DNA from: Chitinophagales bacterium
GTDB taxonomy: Bacteria > Bacteroidota > Bacteroidia > Chitinophagales > UBA10324
NCBI GenBank assembly: GCA_013816805.1
Contig: JACDDS010000014.1
Span: 44,607 to 108,606, forward strand
Reading direction: 5' to 3'
Length of the DNA: 64,000 bases
The position numbers were made by a program, and so were the translations under genes. Below the pieces are notes generated by a model. The model made no database searches. It had not been told where the DNA came from and saw only the letters and a list, made by a program, of their open reading frames with translations. This document shows positions 37,056 to 48,044 of this stretch, piece by piece (the first letter of the stretch is position 1; each line of letters begins with the position of its first letter).

Positions 37056-39670
37056 TATTTTTTCTCCTCCACTTTCGGCATTAATAGTTTTGCGATTAAC
37101 CCTGTCCAGCCAGTCTGGTGTGAGGCGCCGCAGCCGCGCCCCGTATCTCCATGGAAATATTCATGAAATAAGATATAATTATTAAAGTGCGGATCGCGCT
37201 GCATCTTTTCACAATCGCCAAAAAACGGCCGGTTATTTTTTTCATCCCTTCGGAAAATTTTTAACAGCCGCTGGCTCAGCTCGTTGGCAATTTCCTGGAG
37301 TGATAAGTGGTTTCCGGAATTGGTCGGGTACTCTATTTTAAAGTCAGGGCCATAGTAATAATGAAACCGTTCCAGGGATTCGATGATGAGAAAATTTGCA
37401 GGCATCCATATCGGTCCTCGCCAGTTACTGTTACCGCCAAATAGCTGTGTATCGCCCTCGCCGGGAGTATATTTCACACTGAAATTAACGCCGTTGAAAT
37501 GAATTTCATAGGGATGATCCTGGTGATATTTACTAAGCGCACGCACACCATAGTCCGATAGAAATTCGCTTTCGTCCAGCATGCGCTTAAGAATCTTCTT
37601 TAATCGGTGGCCCCGCAGCAGTGACAGCAGATGCTTTTCATCGATACCTTTTTCATTCCACCTTGAAACAAGCGAGGCGAGATCAGGCCTGTAGTTGAGG
37701 AACCAGTTCAGCCTTTTAGAAAATTCCTTCTGGTCGCGAAAGACCTCATGATCGAGCACCTCTATTGCAAACAAAGGAATCAATCCCACCATGGACCGGA
37801 CCTTTAACTTCATTCCGGTGTGATCGGTCATCCTTAAGGCATCATAAAAGAACTGGTCTTCATCATCCCATAACCCGTTTTCACCCATGCTCTCCATAGC
37901 GCAGGCGATATAGAGAAAATGCTCAAAAAATTTCGAAGCCATATCCTCGTACACCGGGTTTGTTTTCGAAAGTTCCAGGGCAATACGCATCATGTTGAGT
38001 GAAAACATCGCCATCCAGCTGGTGCCATCTGATTGCTCAATAAAACTGCCGTTTGGCAGTTTTGCATCCCTGTCAAAAACCCCGATGTTATCCAGCCCCA
38101 GAAATCCGCCCTGGAAAATATTATTGTCATTATTATCCTTTCGGTTCACCCACCAGGTGAAATTTAAAAGCAGCTTGTGAAAAATGGATTCCAGGAATTC
38201 GATATCACCTTTCCCATCATTATTCTTCTGATCAATTTTATATACCCGCCAGCTGGCATAAGCATGCACCGGCGGGTTCACATCTCCAAGTGCCCACTCA
38301 TAGGCGGGCAACTGTCCATTCGGATGCATGTACCATTCGCGGGTGAGCATGATGAGCTGATCTTTCGCAAAAGCTGCATCAATAAGTGACAAGGTGATGC
38401 AATGGAAGGCAAGGTCCCAGGCGGCATACCATGGAAATTCCCAGTTATCCGGCATGCTGATAACATCCGAATTGTTCAGGTGCATCCATTCATAATTGCG
38501 GCCCTGCTTTCTCTCAGCAGGCGGCGGTGGCTGAGCCGGATCGCCTTTAAGCCATAGGTTTACATCATAAAAATAGAATTGCTTGTTCCAGAGCATTCCT
38601 GCAAAGGCTTGCCGCTGAATCATTTTTTCGTCTTCGGAATGTATGCCTTTCTGCACTTCAGCATAAAATTCATCCGCCTCTTTCACCCTCATCAAAAGTA
38701 TTTCATCAAAATCTCTGAATGGATTTTGCAGTTGTTCTGATGATAACCGTAACCGTATGGTCTTTGAGCTTTCTGCAGGTATTATAAAGTCGTAATTAGC
38801 GGCAGCCTTTGTGCCCTCCATTTTTGGATTTACCGCCACCGCATCATTATGGATCAGATAATTATTGATTCCGTCTTTAAAGAAGCCAGGATCGTTTTGT
38901 ACACCGTATAACCGCTGCATGTTCGAATCATTATTACAAAAAAGAAGAGAAGGTTCATTGTCGAAATACAGAAAATAGTTTCCAAGCTTTTGATGCGCTA
39001 TGTTAATAGAGCCTTTTTGTAAAGAGGATAAAAGAGGCTTGTTTTCATCATAACCCCATGACCATGTATTGCGAAACCATATAGTAGGCAATACATTCAA
39101 GGGCGCATCCTCTTTACCACGGTTAGTGACTTTTATGGTAATTAAAATGTCTTCGGCAGCTTGTTTTGCATATTCAATAAAGACATCGAAGTATTTATTT
39201 TCATTGAAGATTCCCGTATCTATCAATTCAAATTCGGGGTCAAGCTTAGTTAGCCTCTGGTTTTCCCGGATTAATAATTCATATGGATATGGATCCTGTG
39301 GATACTTGTAAAGCATCTTCATGTAAGAATGGGAAGGGGTATTATCCAGAAAATAATAATACTCCTTCACGTCTTCGCCATGGTTGCCTTCTTTAGCATT
39401 TAGTCCAAAGAACCGTTCTTTAATAATTGGGTCTTTTTTATTCCAAAGTGCAACGCCAAAACATAGAAACTGCTTGCGATCGCAAAACCCTGCAATACCT
39501 TCTTCTCCCCAGCGATAAGCTTTCGATCTTGCAATATCGTGGGTGGTATAATCCCAGGCGGTGCCATGGGGGCTATAGTCTTCTCTAACGGTTCCCCATT
39601 GACGGTTAGATAGATACGGTCCCCATTTCCTCCATTCCCGATGATCGATACGCAACTTTTCTGCAGCCAT
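37055..39670 (-). CDS. Glycoside hydrolase family 63-like (MGH1-type) glucosidase
   Basis: 871 residues without a signal peptide, so probably cytoplasmic. Typical GH63-like segments: REDYSPHGTAWDYTTHDIARSKAYRWGEEGIAGF near residue 30, FPWYAAWDLAFH (about 415), GGNSNWRGPIWMPANFLIIESL (about 743-764) and GDTGRGCGASHQTGWTGLIA near the end. Members are alpha-glucosidases or alpha-mannosidase-like enzymes; bacterial substrates include glucosylglycerate and related compounds, but the substrate here is unknown. It is upstream of, and touches, the frameshifted T9SS gene. Confidence 0.9.
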   Translation of the reverse strand: MAAEKLRIDHREWRKWGPYLSNRQWGTVREDYSPHGTAWDYTTHDIARSKAYRWGEEGIAGFCDRKQFLCFGVALWNKKDPIIKERFFGLNAKEGNHGEDVKEYYYFLDNTPSHSYMKMLYKYPQDPYPYELLIRENQRLTKLDPEFELIDTGIFNENKYFDVFIEYAKQAAEDILITIKVTNRGKEDAPLNVLPTIWFRNTWSWGYDENKPLLSSLQKGSINIAHQKLGNYFLYFDNEPSLLFCNNDSNMQRLYGVQNDPGFFKDGINNYLIHNDAVAVNPKMEGTKAAANYDFIIPAESSKTIRLRLSSEQLQNPFRDFDEILLMRVKEADEFYAEVQKGIHSEDEKMIQRQAFAGMLWNKQFYFYDVNLWLKGDPAQPPPPAERKQGRNYEWMHLNNSDVISMPDNWEFPWYAAWDLAFHCITLSLIDAAFAKDQLIMLTREWYMHPNGQLPAYEWALGDVNPPVHAYASWRVYKIDQKNNDGKGDIEFLESIFHKLLLNFTWWVNRKDNNDNNIFQGGFLGLDNIGVFDRDAKLPNGSFIEQSDGTSWMAMFSLNMMRIALELSKTNPVYEDMASKFFEHFLYIACAMESMGENGLWDDEDQFFYDALRMTDHTGMKLKVRSMVGLIPLFAIEVLDHEVFRDQKEFSKRLNWFLNYRPDLASLVSRWNEKGIDEKHLLSLLRGHRLKKILKRMLDESEFLSDYGVRALSKYHQDHPYEIHFNGVNFSVKYTPGEGDTQLFGGNSNWRGPIWMPANFLIIESLERFHYYYGPDFKIEYPTNSGNHLSLQEIANELSQRLLKIFRRDEKNNRPFFGDCEKMQRDPHFNNYILFHEYFHGDTGRGCGASHQTGWTGLIAKLLMPKVEEKK

Positions 39671-39997
39671 ATTTCAATATAAAGTTTCTGATCCAGGCAT
39701 AATTTTAATCATAAAATTGTCACAAATTGCCTCCGATGGTAAAGTAGCCTGTTCCTTAGTGACACTACAGCTATAATTTAAGAGCATATTTTTCACTTTC
39801 AGGAAAGAATATTATCTTTGCCGTTCGTTAAAACCCGAGGTATTTTCCAAAATTGGTTTTTATTCGTTTTTCCTTTTCCATTTTTTATACTGAATATAAC
39901 TCTGATATCTGTAGTGCAGGTAGCAGGAATGTATTTTCCAATTATCCGATTCTTACCTCTTCTATTGACTGTTAATTATAACTGATAATTCAAATAT
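39671..39997 (+). other. rpoC leader region
   Basis: 327 bases between the divergent glucosidase and rpoC starts. It holds a probable promoter (39791-39820) and, after it, a leader of about 170 bases. No open frame and no trace of rpoB is present. Confidence 0.6.
39791..39820 (+). promoter_or_regulatory. Probable promoter of rpoC
   Basis: TTTC at 39791-39794, an 18-base spacer and TATCTTTG at 39813-39820, an exact match to the Bacteroidota -7 consensus with one mismatch in the upstream box. The leader to the rpoC ATG would be about 170 bases. Confidence 0.6.
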
Positions 39998-42900
39998 ATG
40001 CCTTTCAAAAAAGACCTTAAGATTAAACCCAACTTTACCAGGATTACTCTTGCATTGGCATCTCCGGATTCCATACTGGAGCGATCATATGGCGAAGTAT
40101 TAAAGCCTGAAACTATAAATTACCGCACTTACAAGCCCGAGCGCGACGGATTGTTTTGTGAAAGGATCTTTGGGCCTGTAAAGGATTATGAATGTTACTG
40201 CGGAAAATATAAGCGCATAAGATATAAAGGAATTGTTTGTGACCGCTGCGGTGTAGAAGTTACAGAAAAGAAAGTGCGCCGCGAGCGCATGGGACATATT
40301 AAGCTGGTAGTGCCCGTTGTTCATATCTGGTATTTTAAATCCCTCCCAAATAAGATTGGTTATCTGCTCGGCTTGTCTTCAAAGAAGCTGGAGACCATTG
40401 TCTATTACGAAAGGTACGTGGTGATTCAACCCGGTGTGCGCGATGATAAACAGTATCTGGATCTTCTGACTGAAGAAGAATATTTGGAAGTGCTCGATCA
40501 ACTACCTAAGGATAATCAGCACCTGGATGATATGGATCCGAATAAGTTTGTTGCGAAGATGGGTGCCGATGCAGTGCGCGATTTATTGGCACGTACTGAT
40601 CTGAACAACCTTTCTTATCAGTTACGCCATCAGGCGGCTAATGAAACTTCACAGCAGCGTAAAGCAGAAGCCCTTAAACGGCTTGGCGTAGTGGAATCTT
40701 TTCGTGAAGCAAATGACAGAACTACCAATCGCCCTGAATGGATGGTAGTGCAGTATCTTCCTGTTGTTCCTCCCGAATTGCGTCCCCTTGTTCCTCTGGA
40801 TGGTGGTCGTTTTGCCTCTTCTGATCTCAATGATCTTTACAGGCGGGTTATTATCCGTAATAACCGTTTAAAGCGATTAATTGAAATAAAAGCTCCCGAT
40901 GTAATTCTCAGGAATGAAAAAAGAATGTTGCAGGAAGCGGTAGATTCTCTTTTCGATAATTCCCGCAAATCAAATGCTGTAAAGGCAGAGGGCGGACGCG
41001 CATTAAAATCTTTAAGTGATGTATTGAAAGGCAAACAAGGCCGGTTCCGTCAAAACCTGCTCGGTAAACGCGTGGATTATTCAGGGCGTTCTGTAATTGT
41101 AGTAGGGCCTGAATTGAAATTGCATGAATGTGGCTTACCGAAAGATATGGCTGCCGAATTATTCAAGCCTTTTATCATCCGCAAACTGATTGAGAGAGGT
41201 ATTGTAAAAACCGTAAAAAGCGCCAAGAAGTTAGTTGACAGAAAAGAACCGGTAATATGGGACATCCTTGAAAACATCCTTAAAGGACATCCTGTAATGT
41301 TAAACAGGGCACCTACTTTGCACCGGCTTTCCATACAGGCATTCCAGCCTAAGCTCATTGAAGGTAAAGCCATCCATCTGCACCCGCTTGTGTGTGGTGC
41401 CTTTAATGCAGACTTTGACGGTGATCAGATGGCAGTTCATGTTCCTTTAAGTAATGCTGCGGTACTGGAAGCGCAGTTACTGATGCTTTCAGCACATAAT
41501 ATTTTGAATCCGCAGAATGGCTCGCCCATCACCCTTCCTTCACAGGACATGGTTTTGGGCTTGTATTATACTACGAAAGGTAGAAGAACCGATGCTGATA
41601 ATAAGGTTAAGGGAGAAGGTAAGGTTTTTTATTCTTCCGAAGAAGTAATCATAGCCTATAATGAAGGCAAGATTGATCTGCATGCTTTCATTAAAGTGAG
41701 GACCGCAGTTCTGGAAAACGGGCAGTTGGTGGATAAGATTATTGAAACAACTGTAGGCCGGGTTTTATTTAATGAAATGGTTCCTGAAGAAGCGGGATTC
41801 ATAAATCTGTTGCTAACCAAGAAAGCCTTGCGTGAAGTGATCGGTGATATTATAACATTAACGGATATTCCGCGAACTGCGAAGTTCCTTGATGATATAA
41901 AGCACCTTGGATTTACGATGGCATTCAAAGGCGGGCTTTCTTTCAATCTTTCTGATCTTATTATCCCGGATAATAAACAGGAATTGCTGGACTCAGCTCA
42001 AAGAGAGGTGGATGATGTTATTTCTAATTATAACATGGGGTTCATTACCAATAATGAGCGTTATAACCAGGTGATTGATATCTGGACCCGGGCAAATAAC
42101 CGTATTTCAGAAACCTTGAATAAGATGCTCGAGCATGACAAGCAGGGCTTTAATTCAGTGTACATGATGCTGCATTCGGGCGCACGTGGCTCTAAAGAGC
42201 AGGTACGTCAGTTGGGAGGCATAAGGGGTCTTATGCAAAAGCCGCGTAAGTCAGGAAGCTCGGGTGGAGAATTGATTGAAAACCCCATACTTGCAAACCT
42301 TAAAGAAGGCTTGAGCGTATTGGAATACTTTATCTCTACTCACGGTGCCCGCAAAGGTTTGGCAGATACCGCATTAAAAACAGCGGATGCTGGTTATTTG
42401 ACGCGTCGTTTGGTTGACGTAGCACAGGATGTTGTAATTACGGAAGATGATTGCGGCACATTGCGGGGTATCCCAATTTCGGCTTTGAAAGACAATGATG
42501 AAGTTGTGGAACCGCTTTATGATCGTATTATCGGCAGGGTCAGCTTATACGAAATTATAGATCCGCTTACAGATGAAATAATTGTAAAAGCCGGGGACGA
42601 CATTAATGAGGAAATTGCTTCGAAAATTGAAAATACCGCGATAGAAACAGTGGAAATTCGCTCCGTGCTAACGTGCGAATCGAAGAAGGGAGTTTGCGTA
42701 AAATGTTACGGAAGAAACCTGGCAACCGGGCGTACCGCAGAGTTTGGGGATGCGGTAGGGATCATTGCTGCACAGTCTATCGGAGAACCTGGAACACAGT
42801 TAACCTTAAGAACTTTCCATACAGGAGGCGCTGCTTCAGGCATGGCTACTGAATCGGAGCTGCGATCTAAATTTGATGGAGTAGTAAAATTTGAAGATTT

Positions 42901-44302
42901 AAGAACAGCAACTTATACGAGTGCTTCGGCCGATACTAAGGTGACTGTAACCATTGGGCGGGCAGGTGAAGTTCGGATAGAAGACCCTAAAAGCGGAAGA
43001 ACACTTATTACGAATCACGTTCCATACGGCGCGTATTTAAATGTTAAGGAAGGAGATAAGATTCAAAAAGGACAGGCCATTTGTACATGGGATCCATACA
43101 ATGCCATCATCCTTTCAGAATATAGGGGGATTATAGAGTTTGAAAATATAATCGAGGGAATTACTTTCCGTGAAGAGATGGATGAGCAAACGGGCCATAA
43201 AGAAAAAGTAATTATCGAAACCCGGGATAAAACAAAAATTCCTACTATTAAAGTGGTTTCTAAAAACAAGGAAATAAAATCTTATAATATTCCGGTAGGT
43301 TCACATATCAATGTTGATGACGGGGAGGGTGTGGAAGGAGGAATGATTCTCGTTAAGATTCCAAGAACACTTGCAAAATTAAGAGGTGATATTACAGGAG
43401 GTTTACCGCGGGTAACAGAATTGTTCGAAGCACGTAATCCATCAAATCCTGCGGTAGTTTCTGAAATAGATGGCGTAGTGAGCTTTGGTGCCGTAAAGCG
43501 TGGAAATCGTGAAATAATTATTGAATCAAAAGATGGTGATCAACGGAAGTACCTGGTTCCTCTTTCAAAGCTGTTTTTAATTGCTGAAGGGGATTACGTA
43601 AGAGCAGGACAGCCACTATCAGAAGGCGCTATAACCCCTAACGATATTTTGGCTATTAAAGGCCCCAATGCAGTGCAGGAATATATGGTTAATGAGATCC
43701 AGGAGGTTTATCGCCTGCAGGGAGTGAAAATAAATGATAAGCATATTGAAACCATTGTGCGCCAGATGATGCGTAAGGTACATATTGAAGATCCGGGTGA
43801 TACCATATTCCTGGAAGGTGAAGGCGCAGATAAGTTTGAGTTTTTAGTGGAGAATGAAAATATTTATGATAAGAAAGTGATTACTGAAGCGGGCGATTCA
43901 GCAACCCTCAAAGTAGGACAAATTGTTACCCTTCGTCAGATCAGAGAAGAAAATTCACAATTAAAGCGAAGCGATAGAAAGATCGTCCAATTCAGAGATG
44001 CCATGTCTGCCACATCAAGTCCCCTGCTTATGGGTATTACACGTGCTTCTCTTGGAACGGCGAGCTGGATTTCGGCAGCTTCCTTCCAGGAAACTACTAA
44101 GGTGTTGAGTTCTGCATCGATCAATGCTAAAATTGATCCGTTAGGAGGATTAAAGGAAAATGTAATTATTGGTCATCTTATTCCGGCTGGTACGGGAATG
44201 CGGGAGTACGAAAATATCGTGGTGGGTTCACAGGAAGAATATGAAAAACTCATTGCTTCCAAACGGGAGCTGATCGGTGAGGTTCCAAGCCTGGAAGAAT
44301 AA
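39998..44302 (+). CDS. rpoC: DNA-directed RNA polymerase subunit beta'
   Basis: 1434 residues, full length. N-terminal zinc site ([17 protein letters not shown], about 66-85), active-site [12 protein letters not shown] with D472, D474 and D476 that hold the catalytic Mg, and a second zinc site around C893 ([14 protein letters not shown]). The bridge helix and trigger-loop segment ([20 protein letters not shown]) are intact. rpoC usually follows rpoB directly; here the next gene upstream is a divergent glucosidase and no rpoB lies before it. It has its own promoter and a clear terminator. Confidence 0.98.
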   Translation: MPFKKDLKIKPNFTRITLALASPDSILERSYGEVLKPETINYRTYKPERDGLFCERIFGPVKDYECYCGKYKRIRYKGIVCDRCGVEVTEKKVRRERMGHIKLVVPVVHIWYFKSLPNKIGYLLGLSSKKLETIVYYERYVVIQPGVRDDKQYLDLLTEEEYLEVLDQLPKDNQHLDDMDPNKFVAKMGADAVRDLLARTDLNNLSYQLRHQAANETSQQRKAEALKRLGVVESFREANDRTTNRPEWMVVQYLPVVPPELRPLVPLDGGRFASSDLNDLYRRVIIRNNRLKRLIEIKAPDVILRNEKRMLQEAVDSLFDNSRKSNAVKAEGGRALKSLSDVLKGKQGRFRQNLLGKRVDYSGRSVIVVGPELKLHECGLPKDMAAELFKPFIIRKLIERGIVKTVKSAKKLVDRKEPVIWDILENILKGHPVMLNRAPTLHRLSIQAFQPKLIEGKAIHLHPLVCGAFNADFDGDQMAVHVPLSNAAVLEAQLLMLSAHNILNPQNGSPITLPSQDMVLGLYYTTKGRRTDADNKVKGEGKVFYSSEEVIIAYNEGKIDLHAFIKVRTAVLENGQLVDKIIETTVGRVLFNEMVPEEAGFINLLLTKKALREVIGDIITLTDIPRTAKFLDDIKHLGFTMAFKGGLSFNLSDLIIPDNKQELLDSAQREVDDVISNYNMGFITNNERYNQVIDIWTRANNRISETLNKMLEHDKQGFNSVYMMLHSGARGSKEQVRQLGGIRGLMQKPRKSGSSGGELIENPILANLKEGLSVLEYFISTHGARKGLADTALKTADAGYLTRRLVDVAQDVVITEDDCGTLRGIPISALKDNDEVVEPLYDRIIGRVSLYEIIDPLTDEIIVKAGDDINEEIASKIENTAIETVEIRSVLTCESKKGVCVKCYGRNLATGRTAEFGDAVGIIAAQSIGEPGTQLTLRTFHTGGAASGMATESELRSKFDGVVKFEDLRTATYTSASADTKVTVTIGRAGEVRIEDPKSGRTLITNHVPYGAYLNVKEGDKIQKGQAICTWDPYNAIILSEYRGIIEFENIIEGITFREEMDEQTGHKEKVIIETRDKTKIPTIKVVSKNKEIKSYNIPVGSHINVDDGEGVEGGMILVKIPRTLAKLRGDITGGLPRVTELFEARNPSNPAVVSEIDGVVSFGAVKRGNREIIIESKDGDQRKYLVPLSKLFLIAEGDYVRAGQPLSEGAITPNDILAIKGPNAVQEYMVNEIQEVYRLQGVKINDKHIETIVRQMMRKVHIEDPGDTIFLEGEGADKFEFLVENENIYDKKVITEAGDSATLKVGQIVTLRQIREENSQLKRSDRKIVQFRDAMSATSSPLLMGITRASLGTASWISAASFQETTKVLSSASINAKIDPLGGLKENVIIGHLIPAGTGMREYENIVVGSQEEYEKLIASKRELIGEVPSLEE

Positions 44303-44324
44303 TAGCGGACATAATGTATTAAGT

Positions 44325-44356
44325 AAAAGCCGTCCCGGAAGCTGGGGCGGCTTTTT
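44325..44356 (+). terminator. Rho-independent terminator after rpoC
   Basis: AAAAGCCGTCCC and GGGGCGGCTTTTT form a GC-rich stem closed by a GGAAGCT loop, followed by a T run. 22 bases after the rpoC stop. Confidence 0.85.
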
Positions 44357-44531
44357 AGCTTTGTATATGGAAGTATTATTTATTTCTCTTTCTTATTACA
44401 TCGCCGGAATTAAGGATATACACAAGGAGAAATGGTAAAAAGGTGAGAATAATGCCGTGAGAATAATTTTTAAATACATAAGAAAAGATTAACTTTATTT
44501 TCTAATCTATTTCACGGCTTCAACTTTTTTC

Positions 44532-45815
44532 GTGAAAAAAAAATTTGCTCCTGCTGTAATTTTTTTTGGTGTCTTCTTCAGCATTGCAACTGCTCAGGTA
44601 CGGATTTTAAACCATGATACAAGACCACCCCGAAACTGCGTAAATGCCTCTAATAACTTTGGAGGCTACATAATAAGCAATTTGGTTTCATTTGATAATG
44701 ATGGAGGCATAAATAATATTGATGCTATTCCATCTTATCAATGCATTGATGCAATAACGCCTGCAATTGTTTTGGAAAATTTTGGAGTTAATCCTCTGGA
44801 AACTGCAATTATTCAATATACGCTTGATAATGATATTCCACTGTTCTATCAGTGGAAGGGTTTACTGAATCCGGGTGAATCTGATACCATTATCTTACCT
44901 ACGCTTCAGGCGAATGCAGGGTCTCATGAATTAAATGTTTTAATCACACAGGCAAACGGATCAACGGATGTAAATAATTCAAATGATAAAAGCATCTTTT
45001 TTACAATTATTGGAACGAGTGTACCATTGCCGTTTTCTGAAAAGTTTGAAAATGCAAATCTCCCATTAGGATTTTTTATTAATAATTCTGATAATGGACC
45101 TACCTGGAATATTACTGATTTATCCATTAAAGGCAGTGAGCATAATTTTGCTTTACAAATGGAATTCCACAATGGCCTGAGTTTAGAAGGGGAAGTAGAT
45201 GATTTGTTTTTGCAGAACCTCGATTTAACCAATGAATCGCAGGTGGAGCTGGGTTTTGATCTGGCATATACATATTACAGCGATCACTATTTTGACGGGC
45301 TGAAAGTTCAGATTTCTGAGGATTGCGGGTCAAGCTGGTCCACTGTGTACGATAAGCAAAAAGAAGAATTACAGACCGCCCCGGTAAGTGACATCTATTT
45401 TATTCCTGCACCGGAACAGTGGCGGCATGAACAGGTAAACATTAGTAATTATGTCGGAAATTCAAATGTCCTTGTCCGATTAAGGGCTATAAGCGGTTTG
45501 GGAAATAATCTTTATATCGATAATATAACCTTAAATGAGACTACAGGAATAGAATCTTTACCCGCGGCTGGAACACTTAGATTAGCTCCGAATCCTGCTG
45601 ATGACATGTTCTCCATTTTATTACCCGGTAAACCAAATATTATTGGACAGATACAGATTTTTAATCTTCTTGGTCAGCAAATTCTTGTAATAGATAGCAG
45701 TAAACCATTCCCTGCTTCCATAAAAACTTCCGATTGGCCGGAGGGCATTTATATGGTAAACATGATCCATAAGGGCTCAATTGTAAACCAGCAGATGCTG
45801 GACATAATACACTGA
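44532..45815 (+). CDS. T9SS sorting-domain protein with choice-of-anchor J-like domain
   Basis: 427 residues from GTG 44532. A signal peptide ends at TAQ, followed by a CARDB-like domain (TPAIVLENFGVNPLETAIIQYTLD), then a choice-of-anchor J/MAM-like beta sandwich (about 170-335; PFSEKFENANLPLGFFINNS, LDLTNESQVELGFDLAYT) and the sorting domain from LRLAPNPADDMFS. No catalytic domain is visible; the N-terminus resembles the C-terminal half of some M43-type surface proteases, so it may be a derived adhesive or binding protein. 216 bases after the rpoC terminator region. Confidence 0.82.
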   Translation: MKKKFAPAVIFFGVFFSIATAQVRILNHDTRPPRNCVNASNNFGGYIISNLVSFDNDGGINNIDAIPSYQCIDAITPAIVLENFGVNPLETAIIQYTLDNDIPLFYQWKGLLNPGESDTIILPTLQANAGSHELNVLITQANGSTDVNNSNDKSIFFTIIGTSVPLPFSEKFENANLPLGFFINNSDNGPTWNITDLSIKGSEHNFALQMEFHNGLSLEGEVDDLFLQNLDLTNESQVELGFDLAYTYYSDHYFDGLKVQISEDCGSSWSTVYDKQKEELQTAPVSDIYFIPAPEQWRHEQVNISNYVGNSNVLVRLRAISGLGNNLYIDNITLNETTGIESLPAAGTLRLAPNPADDMFSILLPGKPNIIGQIQIFNLLGQQILVIDSSKPFPASIKTSDWPEGIYMVNMIHKGSIVNQQMLDIIH

Positions 45816-45859
45816 GATCATTACTTCAATAACTCCGGGAAAGCGGTAATCATAGCATG

Positions 45860-47656
45860 TTAAGAGTCCTGTTTCTTTTTTTGCTCACTTATCCATTTGT
45901 TCATTTTAGCTTCCAGAACTGCAATTGGCAGGCAGCCGTCCTGTAATATCTCATCATGAAATTTGCTAATGCTGAAATGTTCACCCAATGCATCCTGAGC
46001 ATTTTTTCTAAGCTCTAAAATTTTTAACTGCCCGACTTTATAGCTCAGGGCCTGACCGGGAATAGCCATATATCTCTCTATTTCACTGGTTATATCAGCC
46101 TCACTTTCTGCCTCATTTTCTTTCGAAAATTCAATTGCCTGCTCACGCGCCCACCCCTTAGTATGGATACCTGCATCTACAACCAGCCGTATTGCCCTAT
46201 GCATTTCTTCACTTAACATTCCAAAATACTGGTAGGGATCATTATAGAGTCCAAGATTTTTACCCAGCGATTCACAGTATAAGGCCCAGCCTTCACCGTA
46301 CGCACCGTACCAGATAAAACGCCGGAAATTGGGTAATGCTGTATTTTCCTGCTGTAATGAAATTTGATAATGGTGGCCCGGTATTGCCTCATGGGAAAAT
46401 AAATCTTCCATAGAAATATTATTAAATGTCTTTGGATCTGTTATCGGAACATAAAAAATTCCAGGCCGTGATCCATCCGGAGAGCCCTGGTTATATTCTG
46501 CGCTTGCACTCGCCTCGCGGAAAGCTTCCGTTTCGCGCACTTCAAATGGTGTCTTCGGAAAAACACTGAAAAGATTTTTGAGATATGGCTTTTCTTTATC
46601 CTGTATTGCGCGGTAACCATTGAGCACATCCTCTTTTGTCTGATATGGAAAGAACTTCGGATCGGAATGCAGGTAATTAAAGAAGTCTTTTAAAGATCCG
46701 TTAAAGTTCACCTGCTTCATAGTTTCCCCCATCTCGCCTCTTATTCTATTTACTTCACGCTGACCTAATTCGAAAATGGAATCAGCACTCATGGAAGTTG
46801 TAGTCCACTGTTTAATAAGAAAGTTATAGTATTCTTTTCCATCGGGTATATTTGAAATTCCTGCGGACGATCTGCAACCCGGAAGGTATTCAGTACTGAT
46901 AAAAGTATAGAGCTTCTGGTAAGATGGATTAATTTGCCCGTCGATTGCCCTGACAAATAAATCAGTCAACCGCTTGTTATCATCCTCGGAAAACTTCATT
47001 GAATCAAGCTTACCTATGGGCTGATAGAAAACACTTTTTTTTACATCACCGGATATGATCCCCTTCAGCTCAGGTAACACACGCTCCATCAGCACTTTTG
47101 GGTATACGTATCCTTGTTTCATGCCCGTTCGCATATTTGATATTGCAGTATCGCACCAGGCGGAAAATGAATTTATCCTTTCTAAAAAATTTTGATAGTC
47201 CTGTACTGTTTTAAAAGGCTGATTTCCGCTTCCTGATCCGAGCTGTGCCATCGTCAGTGGCAGGCTCCAGAACTGGTTGATTGGCATCAGGTTTTCGTGA
47301 AAATGCAGCCTTTCAAGATTAATGCTTGTCTCCCAGCTAAGCACATCATAGCTCATTTGATCGGTCCCGGCCATCTGCGGCCTGTCAAATTTTTTTAGAG
47401 AATCCTGAAACAGCTGATAGAACGCTTTTTCTCTTTCACGGAATGAAACCGTTAAATCATTATTTAAAATATTATTGTAGCGGTTATCCCCGTTTTGTGT
47501 TGCTTCCAAAGGATATAATTGCATTCGCTGATCGTAATAATCCAGCAGCAACCGGTTAAATGAGTTTGAATTTGCAGACGATAATTTTTTTTCCTTTTGC
47601 ATTGGTGAACATGCTGCAGTTAAAAGCAGTGCCGTAACTAATAAAATTTTATTCAT
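45860..47656 (-). CDS. DUF885 family lipoprotein, putative metallo-hydrolase
   Basis: 598 residues. Lipoprotein signal peptide ends in TAAC (lipidated C16). The DUF885 hallmark HEAIPGHHYQ (about residues 421-430), followed by GAYGEGWALYCESLG, is a zinc-binding arrangement like that of gluzincin proteases, so a hydrolase function is probable but the substrate is not established. Widely seen in Bacteroidota. The gene is convergent with 44532-45815, with 44 bases between the stops. Confidence 0.88.
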   Translation of the reverse strand: MNKILLVTALLLTAACSPMQKEKKLSSANSNSFNRLLLDYYDQRMQLYPLEATQNGDNRYNNILNNDLTVSFREREKAFYQLFQDSLKKFDRPQMAGTDQMSYDVLSWETSINLERLHFHENLMPINQFWSLPLTMAQLGSGSGNQPFKTVQDYQNFLERINSFSAWCDTAISNMRTGMKQGYVYPKVLMERVLPELKGIISGDVKKSVFYQPIGKLDSMKFSEDDNKRLTDLFVRAIDGQINPSYQKLYTFISTEYLPGCRSSAGISNIPDGKEYYNFLIKQWTTTSMSADSIFELGQREVNRIRGEMGETMKQVNFNGSLKDFFNYLHSDPKFFPYQTKEDVLNGYRAIQDKEKPYLKNLFSVFPKTPFEVRETEAFREASASAEYNQGSPDGSRPGIFYVPITDPKTFNNISMEDLFSHEAIPGHHYQISLQQENTALPNFRRFIWYGAYGEGWALYCESLGKNLGLYNDPYQYFGMLSEEMHRAIRLVVDAGIHTKGWAREQAIEFSKENEAESEADITSEIERYMAIPGQALSYKVGQLKILELRKNAQDALGEHFSISKFHDEILQDGCLPIAVLEAKMNKWISEQKKKQDS

Positions 47657-48044
47657 GGAAGAACCGACCGTATTAATGATTAAAATGAAAACCGAAGTTG
47701 AAGCTTCTTTTCAAGAAAAGGTGAATAATATCAATAATTCTTCACCAATTAAACTAAACGGCAGACGCTGTCACTACCATCAACAATCTGCCGCTTAGCA
47801 CTTTCAAACCAACCATGACTATTATTCATGATAATGCAAATGAAAATTATAGGACTATCAGCAGAAAAAAATTTAGACAAAAGAAATGATTGACTAGACT
47901 AATGAATAAGAAGTCGCACCTATTAACCCCTTTATTGTACCTGCTGATTTGTATGATTATGGCAGGCTTTAGAATTGGTCGACCTTTCACATAAGTTGAT
48001 CTATTAACTTATTTTCGTTTAACGATCTTAAGTTATTTTAACAG
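47657..48044 (+). other. Intergenic region before the sensor kinase, with a 30-codon reading frame
   Basis: 388 bases of AT-rich sequence between divergent genes. It holds one small frame (47902-47994, M N K K S H L L T P L L Y L L I C M I M A G, 30 residues, hydrophobic with a charged start) on the same strand as the kinase. Nothing shows that it is translated. No clear promoter or terminator. Confidence 0.4.
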
